A DNA stretch of 45,663 nt from Acidobacteriaceae bacterium. Lineage in GTDB: Bacteria; Acidobacteriota; Terriglobia; Terriglobales; Acidobacteriaceae. Positions within the stretch are counted from its first letter, which is position 1; each line of letters begins with the position of its first letter. The notes beneath the pieces were generated by a model. It did no database searches and had not been told where the DNA came from. It saw nothing but the letters and a program-made list of their open reading frames with translations. Made by a program: the position numbers and the translations under genes. Positions 1-9,099 of this stretch are shown piece by piece. The stretch spans positions 1-45,663 of the forward strand of contig DAHUZH010000012.1 in the NCBI GenBank assembly GCA_027306695.1. Reading direction: 5' to 3'.

Positions 1-1475
1 GCAAATTCATCCACGCGCGCAATTCGGCACGCTTCCAATACCTCCGCTTCGCTGGCCATGGGCCGCGAAAATTGCACGTTCTCACGAATGCTTCCATCGA
101 ATAAAAACGACTCCTGCAACACCACGCCAAGTTGCGTGCGATAGTCGGCGAGCCGCACCGTCGCAAGATCGATGCCATCGATCAGCACCCGGCCGCCGTC
201 CGGTTTGTGAAACGCGCACAGCAGGCTGATGATCGTCGACTTGCCCGACCCCGACGGGCCGACCAGCGCCGTCACCGTTCCCTGCGCGGCTTCGAGCGTG
301 ATGCCGTGGAGCACTGGCTTGCTCGGCTCATACGCAAACACGACGTCCTCAAACTTTACCTCGCCGCGTATTGCACCCAGCGCGACCGTGCGCCGCGGGT
401 CTTTTTCTTCGTCGGTCTCCGCCAGGATTTCAATGGTGCGGTCCATGCCAGCGACGGCCTCCGTCAATTGTGTTCCAATGGCTACGACCTGCGCGACGGG
501 TGCGATGAGGTACGCGAGAAACAAGATGTACTCAACATAATCTCCGGTCGTCATATGGCCGCCCACGACCTGGCGCGCCCCGAAAAACATGACCAGCGCA
601 CCAACCAGCCCCAGCAGGACAGTCGAGGCCAGACTCATCACCGACTGCGCCGTCAGCGTGCGGATCACGTTTTCCAACAGGCGCTGTACCCCACCGGCAA
701 ACACCTGCGCTTCGCGTTCTTCCGCGTGATATCCCTTCACCACGCGCACGCCGCCCAGCGACTCCGTCAGCCTGCCGGTCACATCGGCGTTGATGCGGGC
801 GCGTTCGCGAAAGATGGGCCGGATGGTTTTGAATGCGACTTGAAGAATGGCGGTAAAGACCGCGACGATGGCGAAAGCGAGCAGCGTCATCACCGGGCTG
901 ATGCGCAGCAAAACGACAAACGCGATTGCGGCCGTCAACAGGCCGCCGATGAAATTCACCAGTCCCGTGCCGATCAGGTTGCGCACGCCTTCGACATCGG
1001 TCATGATGCGCGCAACCAGCGTGCCGGAGCGGTTCGCGTCATAGAAGGCCACGGGCAGGCGGCCTACATGTTGCTGCACCTTGACGCGCAGTTCCGCAAT
1101 CAAGCGTTGGGCGGCCTTGGAAAGCAGTTGCGTCAGCGCGTAAGAAGTCGCGCCTTGGATCGCCGTTGCAATCAGCACTGTGCCCACGATCCACGGCAGC
1201 AGATTCATGCGGTGATTTTTCATCACGCCGTCAATCAGAAATTTGCTGGAGTACGGCAGCACCAGGCCGGAGACGCGGTTGACGACCATCAACACCATGC
1301 CGAGAACCAGAATCCAGCGGCGCTGTTTGACCAGCGCCCAGACCTCCGGCAATACCTTGCGTATCTCCGGTTTCTTTTTTCCTTGTGGTTTGTCGAGAGA
1401 CGCATGGCCGCCTGCGGACTCCGACTTCCGCCCGCTGCGCGTTCCTACCCCCACCCATGCCGGTCGTGTGCTCAT
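1..1475 (-). CDS. ABC exporter, fused permease/ATPase (MsbA/MdlB-like), 3' end cut by window edge
   Basis: About 491 codons are visible; the C-terminus runs off the left edge. Translation from ATG 1475 gives a basic cytoplasmic head of about 45 residues, then a transmembrane domain of the exporter type (hydrophobic stretches from about residue 50 to 330). It is followed by a nucleotide-binding domain with Walker [10 protein letters not shown] (codons at 260-234) and a Q-loop region reading [15 protein letters not shown]. The signature, Walker B and H-loop lie outside the window. One-chain permease-ATPases of this kind work as homo- or heterodimers in the inner membrane and export lipids, drugs or peptides; the substrate cannot be told here. 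The start sits 9 bp after the preceding gene's stop with AGGGAAAA just upstream, so it is the distal gene of the same operon. The long plus-strand ORF opposite is a shadow. Confidence 0.93.
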   Translation of the reverse strand, partial: MSTRPAWVGVGTRSGRKSESAGGHASLDKPQGKKKPEIRKVLPEVWALVKQRRWILVLGMVLMVVNRVSGLVLPYSSKFLIDGVMKNHRMNLLPWIVGTVLIATAIQGATSYALTQLLSKAAQRLIAELRVKVQQHVGRLPVAFYDANRSGTLVARIMTDVEGVRNLIGTGLVNFIGGLLTAAIAFVVLLRISPVMTLLAFAIVAVFTAILQVAFKTIRPIFRERARINADVTGRLTESLGGVRVVKGYHAEEREAQVFAGGVQRLLENVIRTLTAQSVMSLASTVLLGLVGALVMFFGARQVVGGHMTTGDYVEYILFLAYLIAPVAQVVAIGTQLTEAVAGMDRTIEILAETDEEKDPRRTVALGAIRGEVKFEDVVFAYEPSKPVLHGITLEAAQGTVTALVGPSGSGKSTIISLLCAFHKPDGGRVLIDGIDLATVRLADYRTQLGVVLQESFLFDGSIRENVQFSRPMASEAEVLEACRIARVDEF

Positions 1476-1484
1476 GAATTTTCC

Positions 1485-1862
1485 CTAAGGCCGTCCGCGC
1501 CGCGCTGCGATAAAGGAGCGAACGCACAGCAGCACGAAGATCAGGCAGATGACAGCCATGGCCAGCTCTTCCTGCATGGCGACTGGCCGTAGCACGGTCT
1601 GGCCGTGCATCTGCTTGATGAGATCGCCCGCCGCGCGCCAGCCGGGGAAAACAAATCCAATCAGTCCCACTGTGACGGCGATGTGCATAAAGAGCATGCG
1701 GCGCTTGCTGTTTTCCGTATTGGCAAACAGGCCGAGGATGCCGAGAAGAACACCGAAGTATGCCGGAATCAGCGCGGTTGGCGCATGGCTGCCGGTCGCG
1801 ACAAAAACGGCGACCCCCAAAATAATAAGAATGAGCGCTAAAACAAGCGTAAGTTTTGCCAT
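1485..1862 (-). CDS. small conserved-type integral membrane protein, unknown function (125 aa)
   Basis: A 125-residue, almost entirely hydrophobic protein. Membrane segments are visible at about residues 4-22, 32-47, 57-75 and 98-117, with short charged loops (NTENSKRR near 50, a Lys/Gln/Met stretch near 82-90) and a basic C-terminus RRGRP. No known domain is recognised. The start ATG follows a GAGG motif 9 bases upstream. It is spaced 35 bp from the gluconokinase gene and 9 bp from the ABC exporter, so co-transcription is very likely. A role as a helper of the exporter is possible but is only inferred from position. Confidence 0.75.
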   Translation of the reverse strand: MAKLTLVLALILIILGVAVFVATGSHAPTALIPAYFGVLLGILGLFANTENSKRRMLFMHIAVTVGLIGFVFPGWRAAGDLIKQMHGQTVLRPVAMQEELAMAVICLIFVLLCVRSFIAARRGRP

Positions 1863-1897
1863 CCGAACAAGCCTCCTCTAATTCTGTTTCGTTCCAC

Positions 1898-2404
1898 TCA
1901 CTCCAGCATAGCCTTCCGCGCCAGCGCACTCAGGATTTGCTGCACAATCGCCGGAACGCTTTGCGCAATGGATACCTGGATCGCATCCTGCGGCGGCTCC
2001 AACGCGGCAAGCTGGCTGGGAAGCAGCGATGGCGGCATGTAATGATCGTGCCGCGCTTCCAGCCGCTCGTGAATCACCGATTCCGGCCCGGTTAGATAGA
2101 CGAATCGAATCGACTCAGGCGGGGTTCCTTCCGTCAGCGTTGCCCGGTAAGACTTCTTCAACGCCGAACAGGCCAGGACGCCATTTGCGCCTTCGCGCAG
2201 CCAACTGGCGATCTGCTTATGCAGGCTGCGCAGCCACGGTGCGCGATCTTCATCCGTCAACGGAATGCCGGCCTGCATCTTCGCTCGGTTCGCTTCCGAA
2301 TGGAAATCGTCGGCATCGGCAAACGGCCAGCCTGTCTCCTGCGCCAGCGCGTGGCCCACAGTTGTCTTGCCGGTCCCAGTTACGCCCATCAGCACGACCA
2401 CCAT
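1898..2404 (-). CDS. gntK: gluconokinase, GntK/IdnK family (168 aa)
   Basis: Phosphorylates D-gluconate to 6-phosphogluconate with ATP, feeding the pentose phosphate or Entner-Doudoroff pathway; cytoplasmic. Walker A is GVTGTGKT at residues 7-14. It is followed by the family-typical DADDFHSEANRAKMQAG (gluconate/lid region), PLTDEDRAPWL and the LACSALKKSYR stretch, then a C-terminal FVYLTGP and RHDHYMP lid motif. Length matches the usual 165-180 residues. The start is 3 bp after the SCO1-like gene's stop (TAA GCC ATG), with an AGGA about 11 bases upstream, so translation is probably coupled. A sugar-acid kinase inside an otherwise metal- and membrane-related run is unexpected, but the assignment itself is secure. 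Confidence 0.93.
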   Translation of the reverse strand: MVVVLMGVTGTGKTTVGHALAQETGWPFADADDFHSEANRAKMQAGIPLTDEDRAPWLRSLHKQIASWLREGANGVLACSALKKSYRATLTEGTPPESIRFVYLTGPESVIHERLEARHDHYMPPSLLPSQLAALEPPQDAIQVSIAQSVPAIVQQILSALARKAMLE

Positions 2405-2407
2405 GGC

Positions 2408-3355
2408 TTAATTTTTCCTCACGTTTCTGCGCGGCTCCGATGTCAGCACCTGTCGAACATTCTGAAATATCCGCTGCGGCGTCCATGTGTTGGTCGGATA
2501 CCAGTAGCGGATCCTTCCATCCGGCCCGATCACCGCCGTCGAAACGGAGTGCTGCAAAATCTTTCCGTCCGCAGACGTCACGCCAACATCGAACCAATTC
2601 AATATAGATGGCAGCTCGGCCATAGAAGGTGCGGCAAAATCCCAATGCGCGAAATTTTCTTTGGTATAACGGCCCGTATACGCGGCCCCATAGCTGCGCA
2701 GCACCGCCGGCGTGTCGTACTTTGGATCGAAGCTCACGCTTAGTAGATGCGTTTTGGCGTAAAGTTCCGGATCGGCGGCCAGCATCTTGTCCACCTTGGA
2801 AAAATTTCGGCTCATCAAAGGACAGAACTGTGAAGACGCGCACCGCGTATAGATGAAGGTAAGCAGCAGCACTTTGCCGCGAAATTGGCGCAGATCGATT
2901 TCGCGCCCGCTCTGGTTGCGCAGCTTGAAGTCCGGGACGGTATCTCCCGGTTGCGGCACATGATATAGCCTCGTCGGCTTCACGTTCAACATCGCCTGAT
3001 GAACGATGTCGATGTCGCTCAGGACCGCTCCCTGCGCGCCGATATGCAATTGTGCCGTGATCGTGTCGCCAGGATGCAACTCGGTCGCAATCGATGGATT
3101 TTGCAACGTGTAGGCCATCGTCATCGCTTCCATGAAACCGGGGATCTCTTCCGTATCGAGAGAAATCACGCCATCCTTGGCATAGACGGAAATCACCTTA
3201 CCGCGCACCGCATATTGTTTTTCGGACGATGCGGCGGCATTGCTGCCGCCCTTCTCTTTCGGGTTGGAATGACATCCGCCGATGCCGAGCGCAGCTAGGC
3301 CCAGGGCCAGTGCGCATGCGGCCATGCTGTATTTTTTTCGGGGAATTCTGTTCAT
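2408..3355 (-). CDS. lipoprotein with CusF-like copper domain fused to SCO1/SenC thioredoxin-fold domain (315 aa)
   Basis: The signal peptide ends in a lipobox (LGIGGC, Cys28), so the protein should be membrane-anchored outside the cytoplasm. Residues about 48-115 look like the CusF/YP-type copper-binding fold, with the typical stretch IPGFMEAMTMAY (71-82). Residues about 135-300 form a SCO1/SenC domain: PDFKLRNQSG, the metal-binding Cys172 and Cys178, and His269 in LQHSVSTAVIGPDGR. SCO proteins deliver copper to cytochrome c oxidase CuA or act as thiol reductants. The two cysteines are spaced CX5C (CASSQFC) instead of the textbook CX3C. The start ATG overlaps the TonB receptor stop as ATGA, meaning tight coupling. 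Known for the family: copper chaperone. Inferred: it receives copper imported by, or protects against copper near, the receptor encoded just upstream. Confidence 0.9.
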   Translation of the reverse strand: MNRIPRKKYSMAACALALGLAALGIGGCHSNPKEKGGSNAAASSEKQYAVRGKVISVYAKDGVISLDTEEIPGFMEAMTMAYTLQNPSIATELHPGDTITAQLHIGAQGAVLSDIDIVHQAMLNVKPTRLYHVPQPGDTVPDFKLRNQSGREIDLRQFRGKVLLLTFIYTRCASSQFCPLMSRNFSKVDKMLAADPELYAKTHLLSVSFDPKYDTPAVLRSYGAAYTGRYTKENFAHWDFAAPSMAELPSILNWFDVGVTSADGKILQHSVSTAVIGPDGRIRYWYPTNTWTPQRIFQNVRQVLTSEPRRNVRKN

Positions 3356-5667
3356 CTCAATTCATCTCTCTGCTTGTAAAACAGCCTGTCGTAGTGGAAC
3401 CGGTAATGGACCTCACCATAAAATTCGCGCGGCGCGTTGTAATGGAACCCTCCAAAGGTCAGGCTATTATCCAGCAGCACGCGATGATTGGTCACATTCG
3501 TCATGTTCACGGAAACTGTCGTATTTTTCCGAAATGTTTTTCCCAGCGCCAAGCTCAGGTTCGTATCGTGCGGCAGATATTCCCCTGGATACTCCGCGTT
3601 GGGATCTCCATTGTAGAAGCCCGATCCGTAGTACAAATTCACCGAGCCATACGCATGTCCGGGCAAGGTGGCGTCCATCCCTGCATTCAGTGTATTTCTC
3701 TGGTCGTGGTCCAGCGGAATGTAGTTGAAACCGGAATCGCATTCCGGTGCAGTGATGGGAACGCAGACCAGCCCGCCTGTAATCGCGCCGCGCTGTTGGG
3801 CCAGTTGGTTGGAATAGGCAAGATGCGCCTGCCCAAAATGCCACAGTGTCGGCGAATGAATGGTCAGCTCCCATCCCTGAATGAGCGCCCCATCGATGGA
3901 GATTGGGAAGAATATGTTCGACTCCCCGACATTTGAGTGGTCGAGAAAATCGTTCGCCCTCGTCTCGAAGTTGTCCGCGTCCAGCAGCCATCCGCGAAAC
4001 GGAATCTGCACGCCGAACTGGTGTTCTTCATCCCGTTCTCCATGCAATGGCAGAAAACTTGTGTTGGTGCTGTTCGCGTAACCAAGCAACGGGCCAGATG
4101 CAGTCAGCAACGGCGGCGGCTGATAGTAGCGTCCATAGAACGCGCGAAACACCCAGTCGAGCTTCGGTATCTGTACGGCAATTCCAAAACGAGGATCATT
4201 TTCAATTTCTGTAATGTTGCCAGTAAACTGCGATGCTCGAAGACCGGCAATGACGGTCAGCCATCGCGTCATTTTATAGTTGTCGGAAATATATTCTTCC
4301 GTCAGCCCCGCCGCTGCGCCGTCGTGGATAAGAAAGTTCTGGTAACTGCCATTGTTAAACACCGAACCGAAAACATAGCTGTCATGCTGACCGAACGAAT
4401 AGAACCCCGTCTGCACGGTATGATTCGCAATCTGCGTAGTTAGCGACGCTTGCACGCCCGCGTAGTTGGAAGCACGGTCAGAGGTGGCCGCTACAGGGTA
4501 ATCGTTCGCGTTGGGATTGTAGTTTGCGCTGTTGTAGTGGTAGTAGGGAGAAACTTGAAGCACCGTCGATGCGTTGTACGTATGCACCCAGGAAAACGCA
4601 GAGAAGCCATCGACCTCATGCTGCCCATCCCGCAGGCCGCTGGAATTATATTGCCGGTTCTCATAGTCGTTGACATTGGGATCGTAGGGAATCTGAAAGT
4701 AATCCGTGCGCAACTGCGACACCAGACGGACCTGGTCGCGCGGCGTGCGGTTATACACAAGCGATGAAAATCCTCCGTAGCCATTGGCCGCATCATGGTA
4801 CGGCTTCGCAATCGGCGGCATCAGCCCATAGTTCGTGCGGTTCCCATTCAAGCTCGCATAGTAGGCAAACTTCTCCGTATGACTGCCGAAGTTAAGCTGA
4901 TCGTTGGTCTGGTAATAGTTCCCCGCGCTCAGAACCAGCTCCGCCTTATTGTCGCGTTCAAAACCGGTGCGCGGAGACACGTCGAACACGCCGTAGGTGC
5001 GGTCGCCAACATCCGCGTTATAGCTGCCGCGCTGCACTTCCAGAGTTTCGATGTCCTTCGGATCGATCTGCGGTCCCAGATTGCTGGCGATGTTCGTATT
5101 CGGAATTTCAACGCCATCGATCTCCCAGCTCACCTGATGCCCGCCGCGCACATGCAGCATGTCATGCACCATGTAGGCCCCGGGAACATAGTCCGTAATC
5201 ATTGCCATGCTGTCGTTGCGGTCCGCGCCTGGCGTTCGCGCGATATCGAGTCGATCGACCAGTGTGGTCGGCGTGACGGAATTTGCATTGACCACATCGG
5301 CCTGCGAAGTGACCTGGACCGATTGCTGCACACTGCCCACCTGCAACTGAAAATGCAGGATGGGAGAGTTGTCGGAAAACACCGTGATCGTCTGCTGCAG
5401 CACATCGAAGCCCGCACTTGTAATTGTGACTTTGTAATCTCCGAGCGGCAGCGTTGGAAATGAAAAGTAACCGTCCCGGTTGGTGTGCGTCGTCTGCGAA
5501 AAATGCGAATATCCAGCATGGACTATGACCTGCGCGCCTTGAATGGGCCGATGTTGCGGGTCATGCACAATGCCTTGCAGCTCCCCAAACACAGTGGCGC
5601 GGGCATTTCGACCGTAAAACGGAAATAAAAAAAACGTCAGAATAGCGAACCGCAAATACGTACGCAT
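3352..5667 (-). CDS. TonB-dependent outer-membrane receptor with N-terminal carboxypeptidase-regulatory-like domain (771 aa)
   Basis: The reading frame is open further upstream, but ATG 5667 is chosen: it has AAGGAAA just in front and begins a clear signal peptide (MRTYLRFAILTFFLF..., cleavage near ARA). Residues about 27-110 are a CarboxypepD_reg-like beta-sandwich (GELQGIVHDP...GAQVIVHAG...NRDGYFSFPTLPLGDYKV). Then comes a plug domain (MITDYVPGAYMVHDMLHVRGG, IDGVEIPNTN, IETLEVQRGS) and a long beta-barrel ending in the aromatic YGEVHYRFHY region. It imports a ligand across the outer membrane using TonB energy. The ligand is not readable from sequence; the overlapping SCO1/CusF gene and the upstream Cys/His-rich protein suggest copper or a copper complex (inference). 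It overlaps the next gene by 4 bp. Confidence 0.92.
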   Translation of the reverse strand: MRTYLRFAILTFFLFPFYGRNARATVFGELQGIVHDPQHRPIQGAQVIVHAGYSHFSQTTHTNRDGYFSFPTLPLGDYKVTITSAGFDVLQQTITVFSDNSPILHFQLQVGSVQQSVQVTSQADVVNANSVTPTTLVDRLDIARTPGADRNDSMAMITDYVPGAYMVHDMLHVRGGHQVSWEIDGVEIPNTNIASNLGPQIDPKDIETLEVQRGSYNADVGDRTYGVFDVSPRTGFERDNKAELVLSAGNYYQTNDQLNFGSHTEKFAYYASLNGNRTNYGLMPPIAKPYHDAANGYGGFSSLVYNRTPRDQVRLVSQLRTDYFQIPYDPNVNDYENRQYNSSGLRDGQHEVDGFSAFSWVHTYNASTVLQVSPYYHYNSANYNPNANDYPVAATSDRASNYAGVQASLTTQIANHTVQTGFYSFGQHDSYVFGSVFNNGSYQNFLIHDGAAAGLTEEYISDNYKMTRWLTVIAGLRASQFTGNITEIENDPRFGIAVQIPKLDWVFRAFYGRYYQPPPLLTASGPLLGYANSTNTSFLPLHGERDEEHQFGVQIPFRGWLLDADNFETRANDFLDHSNVGESNIFFPISIDGALIQGWELTIHSPTLWHFGQAHLAYSNQLAQQRGAITGGLVCVPITAPECDSGFNYIPLDHDQRNTLNAGMDATLPGHAYGSVNLYYGSGFYNGDPNAEYPGEYLPHDTNLSLALGKTFRKNTTVSVNMTNVTNHRVLLDNSLTFGGFHYNAPREFYGEVHYRFHYDRLFYKQRDELR

Positions 5668-5789
5668 CCATTTCCTTTTTTTGCGCTTGTGAGATTTCAA
5701 GCTGACAATAGGCAGCGTCTTTCCCCGTGGGCCCGCGCATACGTTGCAACGACGCAAGCCTGCGCGAGCGGGAAGATTCGGAGAATTGT

Positions 5790-6179
5790 TTAGAGGGTTA
5801 CAGCCGGAGGCGCGCGTGTGGACCGGGACCGCGAGCGGAGCGCGAAGAAAATCACCGAAGAAGTGGGCGTTACACGCCCGAAGGTAACTGGCTGCGAAAT
5901 CGATCTGTACCACGGTTCCGCAGCAGCCACAACTGCGGGAACCATGGCTACCTTCCACCATGGACACGGCGCTGGCGTTATGAAATGCGTGTTGGAGCCA
6001 GCCAGATCGGAGGCCAGCGTCGACTGCACCATCATGCAGTGATGCGCGCCATTTCTACGACAGCATGCGGGCACGCTTGCTGTTGCCTGCGCGCTGCCAA
6101 AAAGCGGCTGCAATGGCAGTAAAGCCGTCAACAACAGCAACAGGGATGCGGCCCAACGTCTCACAGGCCAGCATACCAT
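5790..6179 (-). CDS. small secreted Cys/His-rich protein with CC...HHC motif, unknown function (about 129 aa)
   Basis: From ATG 6179 the product has an Arg-rich start, a strong Leu-rich signal peptide (WAASLLLLLTALLPLQPLF, likely cleavage after SAQA) and then VPACCRRNGAHHCMM, a compact cluster of three Cys and two His that looks metal-binding. A second CPWW element lies about 30 residues later, and the C-terminus is basic and Ser/Arg-rich. No known domain is recognised. Other in-frame starts (6206, 6314) exist without clear ribosome sites; the longer ones would overlap the divergent addB-like gene. It lies 122 bp upstream of the TonB receptor in the same direction and is probably the first gene of that operon. 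Metal binding outside the inner membrane, most likely copper given the neighbours, is an inference. Confidence 0.62.
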   Translation of the reverse strand: MVCWPVRRWAASLLLLLTALLPLQPLFGSAQATASVPACCRRNGAHHCMMVQSTLASDLAGSNTHFITPAPCPWWKVAMVPAVVAAAEPWYRSISQPVTFGRVTPTSSVIFFALRSRSRSTRAPPAVTL

Positions 6180-6234
6180 CCAGGATCGCAGGGCCTGGGC
6201 ACGCATCGCCGCGCATATGGCGTATAACGTTGAA

Positions 6235-9069
6235 ATGTCCCTTTCGTCCATTTGGACAGAGCAAGAATTGCTGCAAGCCTTGGAGCGAAACATTGCCGGG
6301 GCCACTCTCGTCACCAGCTCCGTCCGTGCCGCGCGCGCACTGCGACAGCGCTATAACCAGTGGCGGCAAACCAGCGGCAATACCGGCTGGATGACTCCTA
6401 AAATTCTGGCCTGGGAGCCATGGCTTGGAACATTGTGGGATGGCCTGGTCCTCACTGGCGCCGAGACGCGCGTGCTGCTGACGGAAGCGCAGGAATTGCA
6501 GCTATGGCAAAAAGTTCTGGCACAGGATGAGGCGGCAAAACAAACTCAGTCCGTCGCCTCTTTGGCGGAACAGGCGCAGCGGTCGTGGAAAGAAATGCAC
6601 CGCTACAAGGTTCCATTGCGGAGCGTGCGTGGCGACAGCAATATGGACACGCAGGCCTTTTACATCTGGGCCACCGAAATTGAAAAACTCTGCCGCGCAT
6701 CTTCGTTTTTATCGCCGTCGCTGCTGGAAGCGGCCATCGCGCAGTCGATTCCCTCGAATACAACTTCCTTGCCGGAAGAAATTTTTCTGGTTGGGTTTGA
6801 CCGTGTCCTTCCATCGCAAACTTTATTGATCGACGCGCTGGATGCGGCCGGTTGCTCGGTTCATTTTGTCGAACTTCAACACGCAGACACCGCTGCGTCC
6901 GAACATGCTATTGTCTATGCCGCCACATTGGAAGAGGAGATTGCCTCTGCCGCCTGGTGGGTCCGCAGCGAGCTGCTGAAAAATCCCATGCAGAAAATTG
7001 GCGTCATAGTGCCGGCACTCGCTGCCATGCGGGACCAGATCGACGCGACCTTTCGACGCATCCTCGCGCCCACTTCGCTCGACGTTCGCGCACCGCGTAC
7101 CACTCTGCCGTACGAATTTTCTCTCGGCACGCCCACGCATCTTCTAACGCCGATCCGCACGGCACTGGCATGTCTGCGATGGTTGCAGGGACCGATACCG
7201 GTGGAAGAAATCTCCTGGCTGGTGGTCCACGGAAGTTTCAGTTCTGGGTCGCAGGACGCTCGCGCAAGATTAGATCGAAAATTCCGCGACCGCGACTTTC
7301 AACTGGGTGGTCCGGTAGCGCTCGCTGCGTTCCGGCAATGGTTCCTGCAAGCTGGAAATCGTGAAGAATTTGCACCCTTGCGTCGCACTATCGAGCGGCT
7401 GTTCGCTATCGTCCAAAGCCGCGCATTGGAGCGGCCACGCTCCTTCGCTGAATGGCGCGAGACGATCGAGGATCTGCTCCTCACCGCCGATTGGCATTTG
7501 CTGCAAGCGGTTGACAGTGCGGACTATCAACTACTGCAACGCTGGAGCACGCTGTTGAACGAGCTTTCGTCGCTGAATCTTGTCGCTGGGCCAGTACAAC
7601 TTTCGGCGGTGCTTGAAAAACTTCAGCACATGTCTGCGAACACTTTGTTTGCACTGGAAAGCAGAAATGCGCCCGTGCAGATTCTCGGCGTCACTGAATC
7701 GGCGGGGCTCTTGTTCGACTCTGTGTGGTGGTTGAACGCGCAGACCAGCGCGTGGCCGCCCCATGGCCGGGCACAGCCGTTCCTCCCGTGGAGCTTGCAG
7801 CGCGAAGCCCACATGCCCTACGCCGACCATACTGCCGATTACGCCTTCGCGCACCGCGTGACCAAACGAATTGTTGAATCCGGCAGAAAGGTCGTCTTCA
7901 GTTTCGCCTTGCAGGAAAGCGATCCGGCCACCGCCAGCACACACATCCCCAACCGCGAGGTGTTGCTGTCTCCGTTCGTGCGCGAAATTCTACCGGATGT
8001 TCCGTTGCAAACTGTAGAAGAATTTCTGCCGGAGCAGCCGCGCATGTGGCCCGCAGAATCCATTGTGCTTGAAAATGTCTACGAGGAGCCTGCGGTTGCG
8101 TTCGATGCGCGCGCGGTGCGTGGTGGCGTGGAATTTCTACGGCTGCAAGCCGCGTGTCCGTTTCGCGCCTTTGCGGAGTTGCGGCTGGGCACGCGCCCCC
8201 TCGCGGAACCTGGCACAGGACTTTCCGCATCGGCACAAGGCAGCATCCTGCATCAGGTATTGCAGAAATTCTGGAATGAGATGGCGTCGCAAAAAAACCT
8301 GCTGGCCAGCTCGACGGAGCAACACAGCCAGATGCTGCGCGGACACATTCGCGTTGCGCTGGCAGAGTTCGTCGAAAACGCGCACGAGTCATGGCAACAA
8401 ACGCTGCTGGAGATTGAAGCGGAGCGCATGGAAGCGCGTCTGCTGGCATGGCTCGAAATAGAAAAACAACGCCCGGAATTTACGATAGTGGAAACGGAAA
8501 ACAAGTTGGAGCACGCCCAACTCGCAGGTATCGAGTTGAGCTGTCGCATCGATCGCATCGACGCAGTGAAGGAAGGAATTGCGTTGATCGATTACAAGAC
8601 CGGCCCGGTGAAACGGAAAGACTGCGAAGGGGAACGGCCCGACCAGCCGCAGATGCCGACCTACGCCGTGCTGCGCAATCAGGCGTCCTCAGCCGAGCGG
8701 CCGCTGGCGGGTGTCGCCTTCGCGGGGCTGCATGCGCGCAAGGTGGAATTCACTGTTGTCAGTTCCCTTCCATCCATCTTTGAAACCGCCCCGGAAAAAA
8801 CGCGCGTCAAAACGAAGTTTGATCCAGCCGCACTCTCTCCTGAAGAGATGCAGGCACAGTTGGAGACATGGAGCAAAACTTTGACCGCACTGGCGGAAGA
8901 TTTTCAGGCTGGCGTCGCAGTCGTCGATCCGAAAAAAATGGGCGAGACCTGCCGCCACTGCCAGCAAGCCTTGCTGTGCCGCATTGGCGAGATGCAGGAG
9001 GTTTTTGAAAATGCATTGCAGGAAGAACAGGATACTGCGGAGCGGCAGCCGCCCGGAAATTACGAATAA
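6235..9069 (+). CDS. AddB-like PD-(D/E)XK nuclease, 'probable DNA repair protein' type (944 aa)
   Basis: Partner of the AddA-like helicase that follows after 30 bp. The N-terminus (TLVTSSVRAARALRQRYNQW, then PKILAWEPWL) resembles the proteobacterial 'probable DNA repair protein' branch of inactivated-helicase AddB relatives; no Walker A is present. The C-terminal part is a RecB-type nuclease: GSILHQVLQKFW, IDRIDAVKEG, ALIDYKTG and QMPTYA give the His, Asp, Asp-X-Lys and Gln/Tyr motifs. Cysteines in QAACPFRAFAELRLG plus CRHCQQALLC are spaced like the AddB iron-sulfur staple. The complex resects double-strand breaks for RecA. The start could be ATG 6217 or 6235; neither has a good ribosome site. 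It is divergent from the Cys/His-rich gene, leaving only about 55 bp between starts. Confidence 0.88.
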   Translation: MSLSSIWTEQELLQALERNIAGATLVTSSVRAARALRQRYNQWRQTSGNTGWMTPKILAWEPWLGTLWDGLVLTGAETRVLLTEAQELQLWQKVLAQDEAAKQTQSVASLAEQAQRSWKEMHRYKVPLRSVRGDSNMDTQAFYIWATEIEKLCRASSFLSPSLLEAAIAQSIPSNTTSLPEEIFLVGFDRVLPSQTLLIDALDAAGCSVHFVELQHADTAASEHAIVYAATLEEEIASAAWWVRSELLKNPMQKIGVIVPALAAMRDQIDATFRRILAPTSLDVRAPRTTLPYEFSLGTPTHLLTPIRTALACLRWLQGPIPVEEISWLVVHGSFSSGSQDARARLDRKFRDRDFQLGGPVALAAFRQWFLQAGNREEFAPLRRTIERLFAIVQSRALERPRSFAEWRETIEDLLLTADWHLLQAVDSADYQLLQRWSTLLNELSSLNLVAGPVQLSAVLEKLQHMSANTLFALESRNAPVQILGVTESAGLLFDSVWWLNAQTSAWPPHGRAQPFLPWSLQREAHMPYADHTADYAFAHRVTKRIVESGRKVVFSFALQESDPATASTHIPNREVLLSPFVREILPDVPLQTVEEFLPEQPRMWPAESIVLENVYEEPAVAFDARAVRGGVEFLRLQAACPFRAFAELRLGTRPLAEPGTGLSASAQGSILHQVLQKFWNEMASQKNLLASSTEQHSQMLRGHIRVALAEFVENAHESWQQTLLEIEAERMEARLLAWLEIEKQRPEFTIVETENKLEHAQLAGIELSCRIDRIDAVKEGIALIDYKTGPVKRKDCEGERPDQPQMPTYAVLRNQASSAERPLAGVAFAGLHARKVEFTVVSSLPSIFETAPEKTRVKTKFDPAALSPEEMQAQLETWSKTLTALAEDFQAGVAVVDPKKMGETCRHCQQALLCRIGEMQEVFENALQEEQDTAERQPPGNYE

Positions 9070-9099
9070 CATGCGAAATCCTTCAACGATAAAGAATCA

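Noticed and set aside
132-1592. 486-codon plus-strand open frame
   Set aside because: It is antisense to the ABC exporter, whose frame shows membrane domain and Walker A. The plus-strand product is a low-complexity Arg/His/Gln mixture with no domain.
1231-1929. 232-codon minus-strand frame across the small membrane protein
   Set aside because: It overlaps the 125-aa membrane protein and the ABC exporter in another frame, and those two show clear hydrophobic and domain patterns.
5668-5967. 100-residue N-terminal extension of the TonB receptor frame
   Set aside because: It has no ribosome site and would bury the clear signal peptide that begins at ATG 5667; it also runs into the preceding gene in another frame.
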